From assembly GCF_002302635.1 (NCBI RefSeq), contig NZ_CP022387.1:2232001-2296000 (forward strand): a DNA stretch of 64,000 nucleotides, in the 5' to 3' direction. Under the pieces are notes generated by a model, which ran no database searches, had not been told where the DNA came from, and saw nothing but the letters and a program-made list of their open reading frames with translations. The position numbers were made by a program, and so were the translations under genes. The DNA comes from Capnocytophaga stomatis (GTDB lineage Bacteria; Bacteroidota; Bacteroidia; Flavobacteriales; Flavobacteriaceae). Positions 50,204 through 60,029 of this stretch are shown piece by piece (positions within the stretch are counted from its first letter, which is position 1; the number at the start of each line of letters is the position of its first letter).

Positions 50204-50435
50204 CTGAAATTTTTCCTAAAAGGATATTTTTCTGACAAATTGTCGTGAAAAAATACTTTTGGAGGAAATATTGTCTTGAATTTTGGAAGAATATTTCTTT
50301 ATTGTAATTATGGAATAATTTTTGCGTTTTTTTACTGATTTATTAGCAGATATCAGTTTAAAGCTATACATTTGCAGTTTTATAATTAAGAAACAAAAAT
50401 TTTTATAAGTAAACGAATTTTTCAAACAGAAATTA

Positions 50436-50813
50436 ATGACATTTAATAAAGAAATTACATCAAATCAGTTGATTAGCGATATTATTAAAGGTATCGAAAA
50501 AGTAAAAGGAAGTGATATAACCATTATGGATTTGCGAGGCATTGAAAATACGGTGTGTGATTATTTCATTTTGTGTAACGGGTCATCAAATACACAGGTA
50601 AATGCCATTTCGGGAGCCATACAAAAGACTGTAAGTCAGGCTGAAGGACATATAAAGCCTTGGCACGTAGAAGGTGAAAGCAATGCAGAATGGGTTTTGA
50701 TTGATTATGTAGATGTTGTGGTTCATATTTTTCAGAAACATATTCGTGAACACTATGACATCGAAGGGTTGTGGGGAGATGCGAAATTCATAAATGTAGA
50801 AACTAACTATTAG
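50436..50813 (+). CDS. rsfS: Ribosomal silencing factor RsfS
   Basis: 125 residues, full length. The RsfS/Iojap fold is recognisable by KGSDITIMDLRGIENTVCDY, FILCNGSSNTQVNAIS, WHVEGESNAEWVLIDYVDVV and VHIFQKHIREHYDIEGLWGDA. It binds ribosomal protein L14 of the large subunit and stops subunit joining in slow growth. It is 4 bases upstream of ftsH, the usual pairing in Flavobacteriia. Confidence 0.95.
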   Translation: MTFNKEITSNQLISDIIKGIEKVKGSDITIMDLRGIENTVCDYFILCNGSSNTQVNAISGAIQKTVSQAEGHIKPWHVEGESNAEWVLIDYVDVVVHIFQKHIREHYDIEGLWGDAKFINVETNY

Positions 50814-50817
50814 ACAT

Positions 50818-52797
50818 ATGTCAGAAAATAAAACGAATAGACCTCGATTTTCAGCTTATTGGATTTATGCCATACTGATAGCTGTTATATTAGGATTTAA
50901 TCTTTTTTCGGAAGGAAGCCTATGGAACCAACCGAAGGAAATTCCCCAGTCAAAGTTTGAGGAATTTTTGCGTAATGGAGATGTTAGTAAAACGGTGATT
51001 ATAAACCGAAAAGAAGCAAATGTGTACTTGACACAAGATGCTCTGAATAAGGAAGAACACAAAGATGTAAGACCCGGTAAAAGCGTACTCCAAAGCACAA
51101 ACATTCAGAGTGATGTTCCGCAATATCATTTTGAGTTGGGTGATTTGAGTAATTTTGAAAATCGTTTTGACCAAATTGTACAAGAAAATAATTTGACAAC
51201 AACACGTGAAAACAAAACGCAACAAAATTTGCTGTCAGATTTATTGATTTCTGTTTTACCTTTTGTATTGTTCATCGGTCTTTGGATTTTTCTTATGCGA
51301 AGAATGGCTGGAGGCGGTGGAGCCGGAGGCGGACAAATTTTCAGTATTGGAAAGTCAAAAGCTCGTCTTTTTGACGAAAAGAAAGAAGTCCGTGTTAGCT
51401 TTCAGGATGTAGCAGGTTTGGAAGGAGCTAAAGAAGAAGTTCAGGAAATAGTAGATTTTCTTAAAAATCCTGATAAATATACTTCCTTGGGAGGAAAAAT
51501 CCCGAAAGGAGCATTGCTTGTAGGACCTCCGGGAACTGGGAAAACTTTGCTGGCAAAAGCTGTGGCAGGTGAAGCCCAAGTACCTTTCTTTTCTCTTTCA
51601 GGTTCTGATTTTGTGGAGATGTTTGTAGGAGTAGGAGCCTCACGGGTGCGTGATTTATTCAAGCAAGCAAAGGAAAAGTCACCAGCAATTATCTTCATTG
51701 ATGAGATAGACGCTATCGGAAGAGCTAGGGGTAAAAATAATTTTACTGGAGCAAATGACGAAAGAGAAAATACTTTAAATCAGTTGCTTACGGAAATGGA
51801 CGGTTTTGGAACGCATACTAACGTAATTGTTTTGGCTGCTACTAACCGTGCTGATATTCTTGATAAGGCTTTGATGCGTGCAGGGCGTTTTGACCGACAA
51901 ATTTATGTGGAACTCCCCAATTTGAATGAGCGTAAACAAATTTTTCAAGTTCACCTTCGACCTATTAAAACGGCTGAAACTCTTGATGTTGATTTCTTGG
52001 CAAAACAAACACCTGGTTTTTCAGGGGCTGACATAGCCAACGTTTGTAACGAAGCGGCATTAATTGCGGCACGTAAAGGGAAAACGGCTGTTAATAAGCA
52101 AGATTTTCTGGACGCTGTGGATAGAATTATTGGAGGACTTGAGAAAAAGACCAAAATAATAACACCGGAGGAACGTGAAGCTATTGCTTTTCACGAGGCA
52201 GGACACGCTACAGTGAGTTGGTTGCTGGAACACGCCGCTCCGCTTGTGAAGGTAACGATAGTTCCACGAGGGCAGTCTTTGGGTGCGGCTTGGTATTTGC
52301 CCGAAGAACGACAAATTGTTCGTACTGAACAAATTCTGGATGAAATGTGTGCCGCTTTAGGAGGGCGTGCAGCGGAAAAAGTAATGTTCGACAAAATTTC
52401 CACGGGAGCATTGAGTGATTTGGAAAAAGTAACAAAGCAGGCTCGTGCGATGGTTACAATTTACGGTTTGAATGATAAAGTTGGGAATTTAACTTATTAC
52501 GATTCATCAGGGCAATCTGAGTATGGTTTTGTTAAGCCATACAGTGAGAAAACAGCTCATTTGATTGATGAAGAAATTTCAAAAATAATTGAAAATCAGT
52601 ATGAAAGAGCAATTAAAATTCTGACCGATAACAAGGAAAAACTAATTGCTTTGGCAAATCTGCTTTTGGAAAGAGAAGTAATATTCAAAGAAGATTTAGA
52701 AAATATTTTTGGAGTTCGAAAATTTAAAGATGCAATTGAGCAAATTTCTGAAAATGAAGAGAATAAGCCTAAAGAGGTGAATCTTCAGAGCGAATAA
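50818..52797 (+). CDS. ftsH: ATP-dependent zinc metalloprotease FtsH
   Basis: 659 residues. Two membrane helices (about 17-35 and 140-160) surround a periplasmic part. The AAA module has Walker A GPPGTGKT (236-243), Walker [12 protein letters not shown] and the second region of homology ([20 protein letters not shown]). The protease has zinc motif HEAGH (459-463) and a downstream Asp ligand. It degrades membrane proteins and regulators at the inner membrane. A strong terminator follows, so later genes have their own start signals. Confidence 0.97.
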   Translation: MSENKTNRPRFSAYWIYAILIAVILGFNLFSEGSLWNQPKEIPQSKFEEFLRNGDVSKTVIINRKEANVYLTQDALNKEEHKDVRPGKSVLQSTNIQSDVPQYHFELGDLSNFENRFDQIVQENNLTTTRENKTQQNLLSDLLISVLPFVLFIGLWIFLMRRMAGGGGAGGGQIFSIGKSKARLFDEKKEVRVSFQDVAGLEGAKEEVQEIVDFLKNPDKYTSLGGKIPKGALLVGPPGTGKTLLAKAVAGEAQVPFFSLSGSDFVEMFVGVGASRVRDLFKQAKEKSPAIIFIDEIDAIGRARGKNNFTGANDERENTLNQLLTEMDGFGTHTNVIVLAATNRADILDKALMRAGRFDRQIYVELPNLNERKQIFQVHLRPIKTAETLDVDFLAKQTPGFSGADIANVCNEAALIAARKGKTAVNKQDFLDAVDRIIGGLEKKTKIITPEEREAIAFHEAGHATVSWLLEHAAPLVKVTIVPRGQSLGAAWYLPEERQIVRTEQILDEMCAALGGRAAEKVMFDKISTGALSDLEKVTKQARAMVTIYGLNDKVGNLTYYDSSGQSEYGFVKPYSEKTAHLIDEEISKIIENQYERAIKILTDNKEKLIALANLLLEREVIFKEDLENIFGVRKFKDAIEQISENEENKPKEVNLQSE

Positions 52798-52824
52798 CAG
52801 AAAACTGTAGAAAATAAAGTTTAC

Positions 52825-52864
52825 AAAAACTTGATTGTTTTTCAAAATTCAATCAAGTTTTTTT
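52825..52864 (+). terminator. Intrinsic terminator after ftsH
   Basis: AAAAACTTGATTG (52825-52837) pairs with CAATCAAGTTTTT (52850-52862), followed by T and G. Confidence 0.88.
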
Positions 52865-52915
52865 GTATCTTTAACCCGCCAATTGCGTATAACTACTAAA
52901 AATGTAGTAAAGTTA

Positions 52916-53515
52916 ATGAATTTATTTAAGAAAATATTTAGCACACGAAATAGCGAATCCAAAAAAGAAGCCCCTCAAGTTAATTCTATTTTTGATGATG
53001 ATTTGCCTGCAGATGAGCAGTTTGCAATCAGATTTAACGAAAATGGAGGGAAATTTATTTACTGTACTTCTGATTTTGAGGTACAGGGGGTTTTTCGTAA
53101 TATTTTAAAGGAAATAGGCGTAGATGTAAAAATAAGTTATTCCAATGAATCTCTAAAGAATATGTTCGAGGAATATGACTCTCTTTTTACTTCCAATATA
53201 CAAAGTTCAAATGTTTATTTAACTGATTGTGAGTATTTAATAACTACACTCGGAGGGATTATGCTTTCATCAAATCAGTTAAAGCAAAAGAAAACTGAGG
53301 AACTTCCTGAGATTTTTGTCGTTTTTGCCAAAACAAGCCAAATGGTAAAAGACATCACAGAAGGAATGCGAGGGATTAACTTCAAATACACCAAACGAAA
53401 ACCGACAGGTTTGGTGACGCTTCGTAGTTTCAAAGAGGATAGAAATCAGAATGATATTATGAACTACGGCGGAACTTACAAAAAGACCTATCTCATTCTG
53501 TTAGAAGATTTATAA
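52916..53515 (+). CDS. LUD-domain protein
   Basis: 199 residues from the ATG at 52916 (MNLFKKIFSTRN); the earlier reading crosses the terminator. The LUD/LutC-like fold is suggested by NGGKFIYCTSDFEVQGVFRN, VYLTDCEYLITTLGGIML and EIFVVFAKTSQMVKDITEGM. LUD domains occur in lactate-utilisation proteins, but this short form between ftsH and cdsA is conserved in Flavobacteriia and has no proven role. It is 18 bases upstream of cdsA. Confidence 0.82.
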   Translation: MNLFKKIFSTRNSESKKEAPQVNSIFDDDLPADEQFAIRFNENGGKFIYCTSDFEVQGVFRNILKEIGVDVKISYSNESLKNMFEEYDSLFTSNIQSSNVYLTDCEYLITTLGGIMLSSNQLKQKKTEELPEIFVVFAKTSQMVKDITEGMRGINFKYTKRKPTGLVTLRSFKEDRNQNDIMNYGGTYKKTYLILLEDL

Positions 53516-53533
53516 ATTGAAAATCAATAACTT

Positions 53534-54358
53534 GTGAACGAACTGTTTAAACGAGCGATAACAGGATTTATTTATATTTTCCTTTTGCTTTCGGCTATAA
53601 TGCTGGACGCCAGTGCATTTGATTTTTTATTTTTGTCCTTCGGGATAATTTGTCTTTTTGAATTTAAGAGACTTGTCAGGCTCAAAGGTTTGTCTGTTTT
53701 TATAATCTTTCTGTTTATTTGGTGGCTATTTATTCACCTGAAGGTGAGCGTTTTCTCCGTTTATATATTTTTGTTGTTTACCATTTTGGCAAATGTGTAT
53801 TTAACGTTATTGTTATTCTATGGGAAAACGCCACTACGTCTTCGAGATAATGGATATAAGTTGTTAATCAGCTTGTTGTATATTGGAGGTGGATGTGTTT
53901 TCATTCCGTTGATATACAAAAAGGAATGTGATATAGTGTATTCACAGTTTGATGCTCAACTTACAATGATTGGGATTTTGTGTATTATCTGGGCAAGTGA
54001 CAGTTTTGCATATTTGACAGGAAAATCCTTTGGTAAACATAAACTTTTTGAGCGTATTTCACCTAAAAAAACAATAGAAGGCTTTGTAGGCGGACTTGTT
54101 GGTGCAATTATAACATCTTCTATCATAGCTATTTACAGTAGTAAGGAAACTTGGCAATGGATTATTTTGGCGGTGGTTTTGGTCGTTACGGGAACCATTG
54201 GCGACCTTGTGGAATCAAGTTTTAAACGTGTAGCAAATGTAAAGGACAGCGGAACTATTTTACCCGGACACGGAGGGCTTCTTGACCGCCTTGATAGCCT
54301 TGTTTTTGCATCGCCTTTTGCGTATTTAGTATTACAAATTTTGGACTACTTTAATTGA
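53534..54358 (+). CDS. cdsA: Phosphatidate cytidylyltransferase
   Basis: 274 residues starting at a GTG (53534). About seven to eight membrane helices. The CdsA signature is complete near the C-terminus: GTIGDLVESSFKR, then VKDSGTILPGHGGLLDRLDS. It makes CDP-diacylglycerol from phosphatidic acid and CTP in the inner membrane, feeding phospholipid synthesis. It is in an operon with the LUD gene and dapF. Confidence 0.95.
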   Translation: MNELFKRAITGFIYIFLLLSAIMLDASAFDFLFLSFGIICLFEFKRLVRLKGLSVFIIFLFIWWLFIHLKVSVFSVYIFLLFTILANVYLTLLLFYGKTPLRLRDNGYKLLISLLYIGGGCVFIPLIYKKECDIVYSQFDAQLTMIGILCIIWASDSFAYLTGKSFGKHKLFERISPKKTIEGFVGGLVGAIITSSIIAIYSSKETWQWIILAVVLVVTGTIGDLVESSFKRVANVKDSGTILPGHGGLLDRLDSLVFASPFAYLVLQILDYFN

Positions 54359-54371
54359 TAAACTATTGAAA

Positions 54372-55163
54372 ATGAATATACATTTTTATAAGTATCAAGG
54401 TACGGGAAATGATTTTGTAATGATAGACAATCGTGATGAAAATTTTCCTAAAAATAATCAGAAATTAGTTGCTTTTTTGTGTCATCGCAGGTTTGGTATT
54501 GGTGCAGATGGTTTAATCCTTTTGGAAAATGCTGAGGGCTATGATTTTAGAATGGTTTACTATAATTCCGATGGAAAGGAAAGTTCAATGTGTGGCAATG
54601 GCGGAAGGTGTACGGTGGCTTTTGCAAAACAACTTGGAATAATTTCCGATAAAACGCATTTTATCGCTACAGATGGTGAGCATTCAGCACAAATAAACGC
54701 TCAGAACGAAGTACAATTACAAATGAAAAATGTAGAAGCCATTCAGGTTGAGCAGGATTATGTTTTTTTGGATACGGGTTCTCCGCATCACGTGCAAGTA
54801 GTTGATAATGTGGGTGAAATAGATGTAAATACTGAAGGTGCAAAAATTCGGTATGGAGAACTTTATAAGGATAAAGGAGGAAGTAACGTGAATTTTGTGG
54901 GTCAGCAAAATGAAAATACTTTCAATATTCGTACCTACGAACGAGGAGTTGAAGAGGAAACTTATTCTTGCGGAACGGGAGCAACGGCCGTGGCAATTTC
55001 TATGTATCATCTTGGAAAAACCAATAGTAAGGAGGTACATCTGCAAACTTTGGGAGGGAATTTGAAAGTTCTTTTTGAAAGAAAAGACAAAGGCTATCAA
55101 AATGTACATTTGTGCGGTACGGCTACTTTTGTTTTTGAAGGAAATTGTGAAGTAAAAGTGTAG
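54372..55163 (+). CDS. dapF: Diaminopimelate epimerase
   Basis: 263 residues from the ATG at 54372; the upstream TTG is unlikely. Motifs: YKYQGTGNDFVMIDNR at the start, SSMCGNGGRC with the first catalytic Cys and SCGTGATAVAISM with the second. It converts LL- to meso-diaminopimelate for lysine and peptidoglycan. dapA, an earlier step, lies at 62.7 kb in this window. It begins 13 bases after cdsA and is followed by the GNAT gene. Confidence 0.96.
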   Translation: MNIHFYKYQGTGNDFVMIDNRDENFPKNNQKLVAFLCHRRFGIGADGLILLENAEGYDFRMVYYNSDGKESSMCGNGGRCTVAFAKQLGIISDKTHFIATDGEHSAQINAQNEVQLQMKNVEAIQVEQDYVFLDTGSPHHVQVVDNVGEIDVNTEGAKIRYGELYKDKGGSNVNFVGQQNENTFNIRTYERGVEEETYSCGTGATAVAISMYHLGKTNSKEVHLQTLGGNLKVLFERKDKGYQNVHLCGTATFVFEGNCEVKV

Positions 55164-55173
55164 TGTGTTGAAA

Positions 55174-55692
55174 ATGAATTCTTTGGAAGGAGAAAAAATA
55201 AAACTTCGAGCTTTAGAACCTGAAGATGTTGATTTTTTGTATGAGCTTGAAAATCAAGAAAGTTTGTGGGAAGTAAGTCAAACTCAAATTCCTTTTTCAA
55301 GATTTTTATTAAAAGAATATATACAAAATGCAAAGCAAGACATTTATGAAGCAAAGCAATTCAGATATGTAATTTCTTCATTTGATAATCAATTGTTTGG
55401 ATGCATAGATTTGTATGATTTTGATCCTAAAAACAAACGAGCTTGTGTGGGGATTGCCATTTTTGAAAAGTATCAAGGCAAGGGAATTGGTAAAAAATCT
55501 TTGGAAAATTTGGTTAGTTATGCCAAAAAATATCTTGATTTATATCAGTTAATAGCCTATATTCCAGAAGATAATGAGGTTAGTATAAAACTTTTTGAAA
55601 AGTTGGGTTTTGTTTCTTACGGAGTTAAAAAGGATTGGATTTTTTCTCAAGGAAAGTTTAAAGACGTAATGATATATCAGAAAAAACTTTAG
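55174..55692 (+). CDS. GNAT-family acetyltransferase (RimJ/RimL-like)
   Basis: 172 residues from the ATG at 55174, preferred over the GTG at 55165. The fold is clear: KIKLRALEPEDVDFLYELEN, FEKYQGKGIGKKSLENLV as the acetyl-CoA loop, and NEVSIKLFEKLGFVSYGVKK. RimJ/RimL-like members modify protein N-termini or small molecules; the target here is unknown. It starts 10 bases after dapF, and a terminator follows. Confidence 0.88.
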   Translation: MNSLEGEKIKLRALEPEDVDFLYELENQESLWEVSQTQIPFSRFLLKEYIQNAKQDIYEAKQFRYVISSFDNQLFGCIDLYDFDPKNKRACVGIAIFEKYQGKGIGKKSLENLVSYAKKYLDLYQLIAYIPEDNEVSIKLFEKLGFVSYGVKKDWIFSQGKFKDVMIYQKKL

Positions 55693-55730
55693 GTAAGCTG
55701 GAGTAAATTTTTTGCAAGTATAATAAGAAG

Positions 55731-55767
55731 AAACTTTGCTGGTGGAAGACGCTAAGCAAAGTTTTTC
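55731..55767 (+). terminator. Intrinsic terminator of the cdsA-dapF operon
   Basis: AAACTTTGCT (55731-55740) and AGCAAAGTTT (55755-55764), then T residues. Confidence 0.85.
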
Positions 55768-55956
55768 GTTTATTGAAATATCTTCAAATATCTGTTAATA
55801 GCAATAAATCTTAATTCTGCAATAACGAAAAACATAAAAGAAAGTTAAATAAAGAGCTGTTGTTCGAAAATAATTTCTTTAAATTATGTTAAATGCCACC
55901 TTGAATTTTAGCAAAAAAATAAGATATTAAAAAAGGTTTTTTCTTCTCTTTTTCCT

Positions 55957-55964
55957 TAATTTTG
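55957..55964 (+). promoter_or_regulatory. -7 element TAATTTTG of the PAS pair
   Basis: Exact TAnnTTTG match 19 bases before the ATG at 55984. Confidence 0.6.
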
Positions 55965-55983
55965 TCCTTGACTAGTGTGAGTT

Positions 55984-56667
55984 ATGATTACAGACTATCA
56001 AGATATTAAACTAACAGTAGAAAAGCCGCTTCCGATTGATAGGGAAGTTGTTTGGGATAAGTCGGAAATCATCGTTAGTGAAACTGATATTTATGGAAGA
56101 ATTGTGGAAGTTAACGATGCATTTTGCGATGTGAGTGGTTATTCTATTGTTGAGATGATTGGTCAGCCACATAGTATCGTTCGTCACCCTGATATGCCTC
56201 AAATTATCTTTAAAATGCTGTGGGACAATCTAAAAAGTGAAAGCAATTTTGTTGGGGTAATCAAGAATTTAGCAAAATCTGGAGAATACTATTGGGTAAT
56301 AGCGGATTTCATAATTCGGAAGGACGTTTTAGGGAATGTTACCAATTACATAGCAAGAAGAAAGTCTGTTTCCAAAGACGTTGTTGATAATCACATAGCT
56401 CCTTTGTACGAAACCTTACTGAGATTGGAAAAAGTAGGAGGAATGGAGTTGAGTAGTCGTTTTTTAAAGAATTATTTAGATAAAGAAGGAAAAAATTACA
56501 TCAGCTTTGTTGTTGACCTTGTAACAAAGAATAAACAACACCTTTCCTTTGAGGAAGTTCCTGCTGTATCCTTTGAAATAAACAAAAATATTTTAAATGA
56601 TACATACACACTGAATGACGAAATTGAAGAGAAACGTAAAAGTTTCCTTGAAAGATTATATCCATAA
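55984..56667 (+). CDS. Stand-alone Aer-like PAS protein 1
   Basis: 227 residues. A PAS domain fills about residues 15-135 and is of the Aer type: VSGYSIVEMIGQPHSIVRHP, then IFKMLWDNLKSESNFVGVIK and SGEYYWVIADFIIRKD. In Aer this fold binds FAD and senses redox state. Here there is no membrane helix, HAMP or chemoreceptor region; instead a helical stretch (DNHIAPLYETLLRLEKVGG) and an acidic tail follow. Cytoplasmic. It is 33 bases from a close paralogue. The output partner is unknown. Confidence 0.85.
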   Translation: MITDYQDIKLTVEKPLPIDREVVWDKSEIIVSETDIYGRIVEVNDAFCDVSGYSIVEMIGQPHSIVRHPDMPQIIFKMLWDNLKSESNFVGVIKNLAKSGEYYWVIADFIIRKDVLGNVTNYIARRKSVSKDVVDNHIAPLYETLLRLEKVGGMELSSRFLKNYLDKEGKNYISFVVDLVTKNKQHLSFEEVPAVSFEINKNILNDTYTLNDEIEEKRKSFLERLYP

Positions 56668-56700
56668 ATTAATAGCAATATTTTTCTAACTAAAAACAAT

Positions 56701-57366
56701 ATGATGACAGCCAGACCAACACCAGTAAACAGAGAGGTAACTTGGGACAAAACCAAGACCATTATTAGTGAAACGGATAGTTTTGGAACTATTACCAATG
56801 TGAATGATGTATTTTCAGAAGTATCCGGATATACTCCAAGTGAGCTTATTGGTCAGCCTCACAATATAATTCGGCACCCTGATATGCCAAAAGTAGTGTT
56901 TAAAATGTTGTGGGATAACCTGAAAAAGGGTAATAACTTTGTTGGTATAATTAAAAATATGACAAAGTTTGGAGAGTATTATTGGGTCGTTACAGATTTT
57001 GAAATAAGAAAGGATATAATGGGTAATATTACCCATTACATAGGAAGAAGGAAGGCTGTCCCTCAAAGTGCTATAGATAATCATATTGCTCCTTTTTATG
57101 AAACATTGCTAAGACTCGAAAAAATTGGAGGAATAGAGCTAAGTAGTCGTTTTTTTAAGAATTACTTGGCAAAACAAGGAAAGGATTATATGGATTTTGT
57201 GATTGGCATTATGTCCGAAACACAAAAAGAATCGTCGTTTGTGGAGGCAAGTTCATCAATGACAATGACAAGTAATACAACAACCATAATTTCAGATGAT
57301 ATTTACCACGTGGATGATCAGATGAATTTGAAACGTAAAAGTTTTTTTGAGAAATTGTTCTCATAG
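56701..57366 (+). CDS. Stand-alone Aer-like PAS protein 2
   Basis: 221 residues, a clear paralogue of the gene just upstream, with the same order: EVSGYTPSELIGQPHNIIRH, VVFKMLWDNLKKGNNFVGII, GEYYWVVTDFEIRK and DNHIAPFYETLLRLEKIGG. The C-terminal ~60 residues are the most diverged (Ser/Thr-rich here). Both end in a similar basic tail (KRKSFFEKLFS and KRKSFLERLYP). Tandem duplication with one promoter suggests they form hetero-oligomers or a graded sensor. No histidine kinase or GGDEF gene is adjacent. Confidence 0.85.
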   Translation: MMTARPTPVNREVTWDKTKTIISETDSFGTITNVNDVFSEVSGYTPSELIGQPHNIIRHPDMPKVVFKMLWDNLKKGNNFVGIIKNMTKFGEYYWVVTDFEIRKDIMGNITHYIGRRKAVPQSAIDNHIAPFYETLLRLEKIGGIELSSRFFKNYLAKQGKDYMDFVIGIMSETQKESSFVEASSSMTMTSNTTTIISDDIYHVDDQMNLKRKSFFEKLFS

Positions 57367-57559
57367 CATTCATTTTAATTAATACATTTTCTAACAGATG
57401 CATCAGGCTTAGTTTGATGCATCTGTTTTTTTTATGATAATATTTTTCCTAACTTTTAAAATATTTCCTACCTTTGGTGGAAGTATAGCAGGTTTTTTTA
57501 TCTGTAAATTTTAATGTGCTGAATTACAAGTTTTTTGTTTGAATATAAATACATAAATT

Positions 57560-59965
57560 ATGAAACGAAGAATCAAAAAAGTTGCTGTTATCGGTTCGGG
57601 GATTATGGGCAGTAGCATTGCTTGCCATTTTGCGAACATAGGAGTAAAAGTTCTGTTGTTGGATATTCCTCCGAAGGAACTAAATGAAAATGAGCTTAAA
57701 AAAGGGCTTTCACTTGCTGACAAACAAGTAAGAAATCGGATTGTTAATGATAATTTAGCGAAAACTTTAAAATCAAAACCATCTCCAATTTATCACACAA
57801 ATTTTGCCAAACGCATAGAAACAGGTAATTTGGAGGATGATATTGCACAAATAAAAGATGCCGATTGGATAATTGAAGTTGTTGTAGAACGATTGGATAT
57901 CAAAAAGGCAGTTTTCGAGAAAATTGAAAAGTACCGAACAAAAGGTACGCTCGTGACTTCCAATACTTCAGGAATTCCTATTTCTTTTATGAGCGAAGGA
58001 CGAAGCGAGGATTTTAGAAATCATTTTGCCATAACGCATTTTTTTAATCCGCCTCGTTATCTTCAGCTTTTTGAAGTGATACCAAGTTCGGACTGCAAAC
58101 CCGAAGTTGTTTATTTTCTGCTATCTTACGGAGAAAAATTCTTAGGAAAAACAGCTGTTTTAGCCAAAGACACGCCGGCATTTATCGGTAATCGTATTGG
58201 AGTTTTTGGGATAATGAATATTTTTCATACGATAAAAGCCTTAGGATTAAGAGTTTCGGAAGTGGATAAATTGACAGGAACAGTGATTGGTCGTCCTAAA
58301 TCGGCAACTTTCCGAACTGCGGATTTGGTAGGATTGGACACATTGGTGCACGTTGCCAATGGATTAGCCCAAAATTGCCCAAATGATGAAGCCAAAAGTT
58401 TGTTTGTTCTTCCCGATTTTATTCAAAAAATGATTGAAAATAATAGCTTGGGAGAGAAAACCAAACAAGGTTTCTACAAAAAAGTAGCTTCTGAAAGCGG
58501 AAAAAGTGAAATTTTGGAGTTAAATTTGGATACAATGCAATATGAATCTTCAAAAAAAGCTTCATTTGCTACGTTAGAACTTACAAAATCCGTTGAAAAT
58601 GTGCTCGAACGCTTTCCAATCTTGATAAAAGGCAAGGATAAGGCTGGAGAATTTTACCGAAAAACTTTTGCAGCATTATTTGCTTACGTACAAAATCGTA
58701 TTCCTGAAATTTCAGATGAGTTATATCGAATTGATGATGCAATGAAGGCTGGTTTTGGTTGGCTCAATGGTCCTTTTGAAATTTGGGATGCTATTGGCAT
58801 TCAAGAAGGAGTGGCTTTGATGCAATCCGAAGGTTATGAACCAGCCCCGTGGATTAAGGAAATGATGACGTCGGGCAGTAAATCTTTCTATGCGGTAAAA
58901 GACGGATTTACATATTATTATGATATTCCGAATAAAAAATATCTGAAGAAACCAGGTCAAGAAGGATTCATTATTTTGGATAATATTCGTCCGACAAAAA
59001 CGGTTTGGAAAAACGCTGAAGCCAGTATTTTGGATTTGGGTGATGGTATTTTGAATCTGGAATTCCATTCAAAAATGAACACTATTGGGGGAGGTGTGCT
59101 TCAAGGAATCAATAAAGCTATTGATTTGGCAGAAAAAGATTTTCAAGGATTAGTTGTTGGAAATCAGGGAGCTAACTTTTCGGTGGGAGCGAATATAGCG
59201 ATGATTTTTATGATGGCTGTGGAGCAGGAATATGACGAGCTATATATGACAATCAAGTATTTTCAGGATACGATGATGCGTATGCGATACTCGTCTATCC
59301 CAACGGTTGCAGCTCCGCACGGAATGACCTTAGGTGGTGGCTGTGAATTATGCTTACACGCTGACAAAGTTGTTGCAGCTGCCGAAACGTATATTGGCTT
59401 GGTGGAATTTGGAGTGGGAGTTATTCCCGGAGGCGGAGGTACGAAGGAATTAACACTCAGAGCTTCAGACTCTTTACGGAAAAATGACGTTGAGCTGAAT
59501 CGCTTGCAGGAATACTTCTTGACAATCGGTATGGCAAAAGTTTCAACTTCGGCGTACGAGGCTTTTGATTTGGATATTTTCCAAAAAGGGAAAGATGTGG
59601 TGGTTGTCAATAAAATGAGGCAAATTGCTGAGGCTAAAAAACACGCATTACTTCTTGCCGAAGCCGGATATACCAAACCGATAGAACGGACAGATATTAA
59701 AGTTCTTGGAAAACAATCACTTGGAGCTTTCTTGGTTGGTGCAAATTCGATGAATGTTGCAAATTATATTTCAGAATATGACAAAAAAATTGCTGACAAA
59801 TTGGCTTACGTGATGTCAGGAGGAGACCTTTCCGAGCCTACATTAGTTTCTGAACAATATCTTTTGGAGTTGGAACGAGAGGCTTTCTTGTCGCTTTGTA
59901 CAGAACGCAAAACTTTAGAGCGAATTCAGTATATGCTACAAAACGGAAAACCTTTACGAAATTAA
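57560..59965 (+). CDS. 3-hydroxyacyl-CoA dehydrogenase/enoyl-CoA hydratase (FadN-like)
   Basis: 801 residues. The order is that of FadN rather than FadB: first the NAD-binding dehydrogenase (KKVAVIGSGIMGSSIACHFA and THFFNPPRYLQLFEVI), two C-terminal dehydrogenase repeats (to about residue 460), and last the enoyl-CoA hydratase/crotonase domain (about 490-700, QGLVVGNQGANFSVGANIAM and GGGCELCLHADKVVAAAETY). It performs the middle two steps of fatty-acid beta-oxidation. The acyl-CoA dehydrogenase and thiolase genes that usually follow in Flavobacteriia are absent here. Confidence 0.93.
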   Translation: MKRRIKKVAVIGSGIMGSSIACHFANIGVKVLLLDIPPKELNENELKKGLSLADKQVRNRIVNDNLAKTLKSKPSPIYHTNFAKRIETGNLEDDIAQIKDADWIIEVVVERLDIKKAVFEKIEKYRTKGTLVTSNTSGIPISFMSEGRSEDFRNHFAITHFFNPPRYLQLFEVIPSSDCKPEVVYFLLSYGEKFLGKTAVLAKDTPAFIGNRIGVFGIMNIFHTIKALGLRVSEVDKLTGTVIGRPKSATFRTADLVGLDTLVHVANGLAQNCPNDEAKSLFVLPDFIQKMIENNSLGEKTKQGFYKKVASESGKSEILELNLDTMQYESSKKASFATLELTKSVENVLERFPILIKGKDKAGEFYRKTFAALFAYVQNRIPEISDELYRIDDAMKAGFGWLNGPFEIWDAIGIQEGVALMQSEGYEPAPWIKEMMTSGSKSFYAVKDGFTYYYDIPNKKYLKKPGQEGFIILDNIRPTKTVWKNAEASILDLGDGILNLEFHSKMNTIGGGVLQGINKAIDLAEKDFQGLVVGNQGANFSVGANIAMIFMMAVEQEYDELYMTIKYFQDTMMRMRYSSIPTVAAPHGMTLGGGCELCLHADKVVAAAETYIGLVEFGVGVIPGGGGTKELTLRASDSLRKNDVELNRLQEYFLTIGMAKVSTSAYEAFDLDIFQKGKDVVVVNKMRQIAEAKKHALLLAEAGYTKPIERTDIKVLGKQSLGAFLVGANSMNVANYISEYDKKIADKLAYVMSGGDLSEPTLVSEQYLLELEREAFLSLCTERKTLERIQYMLQNGKPLRN

Positions 59966-59985
59966 TCATAAAAGACAAGAAGAAG

Positions 59986-60017
59986 AACGAGATAGCATTC
60001 GGTTATCTCGTTTTTTA
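59986..60017. terminator. Bidirectional terminator between the FadN-like gene and cdd
   Basis: AACGAGATA (59986-59994) and TATCTCGTT (60004-60012) with T-runs on both sides; it serves converging genes. Confidence 0.85.
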
Positions 60018-60029
60018 TTTTTGAAAATA

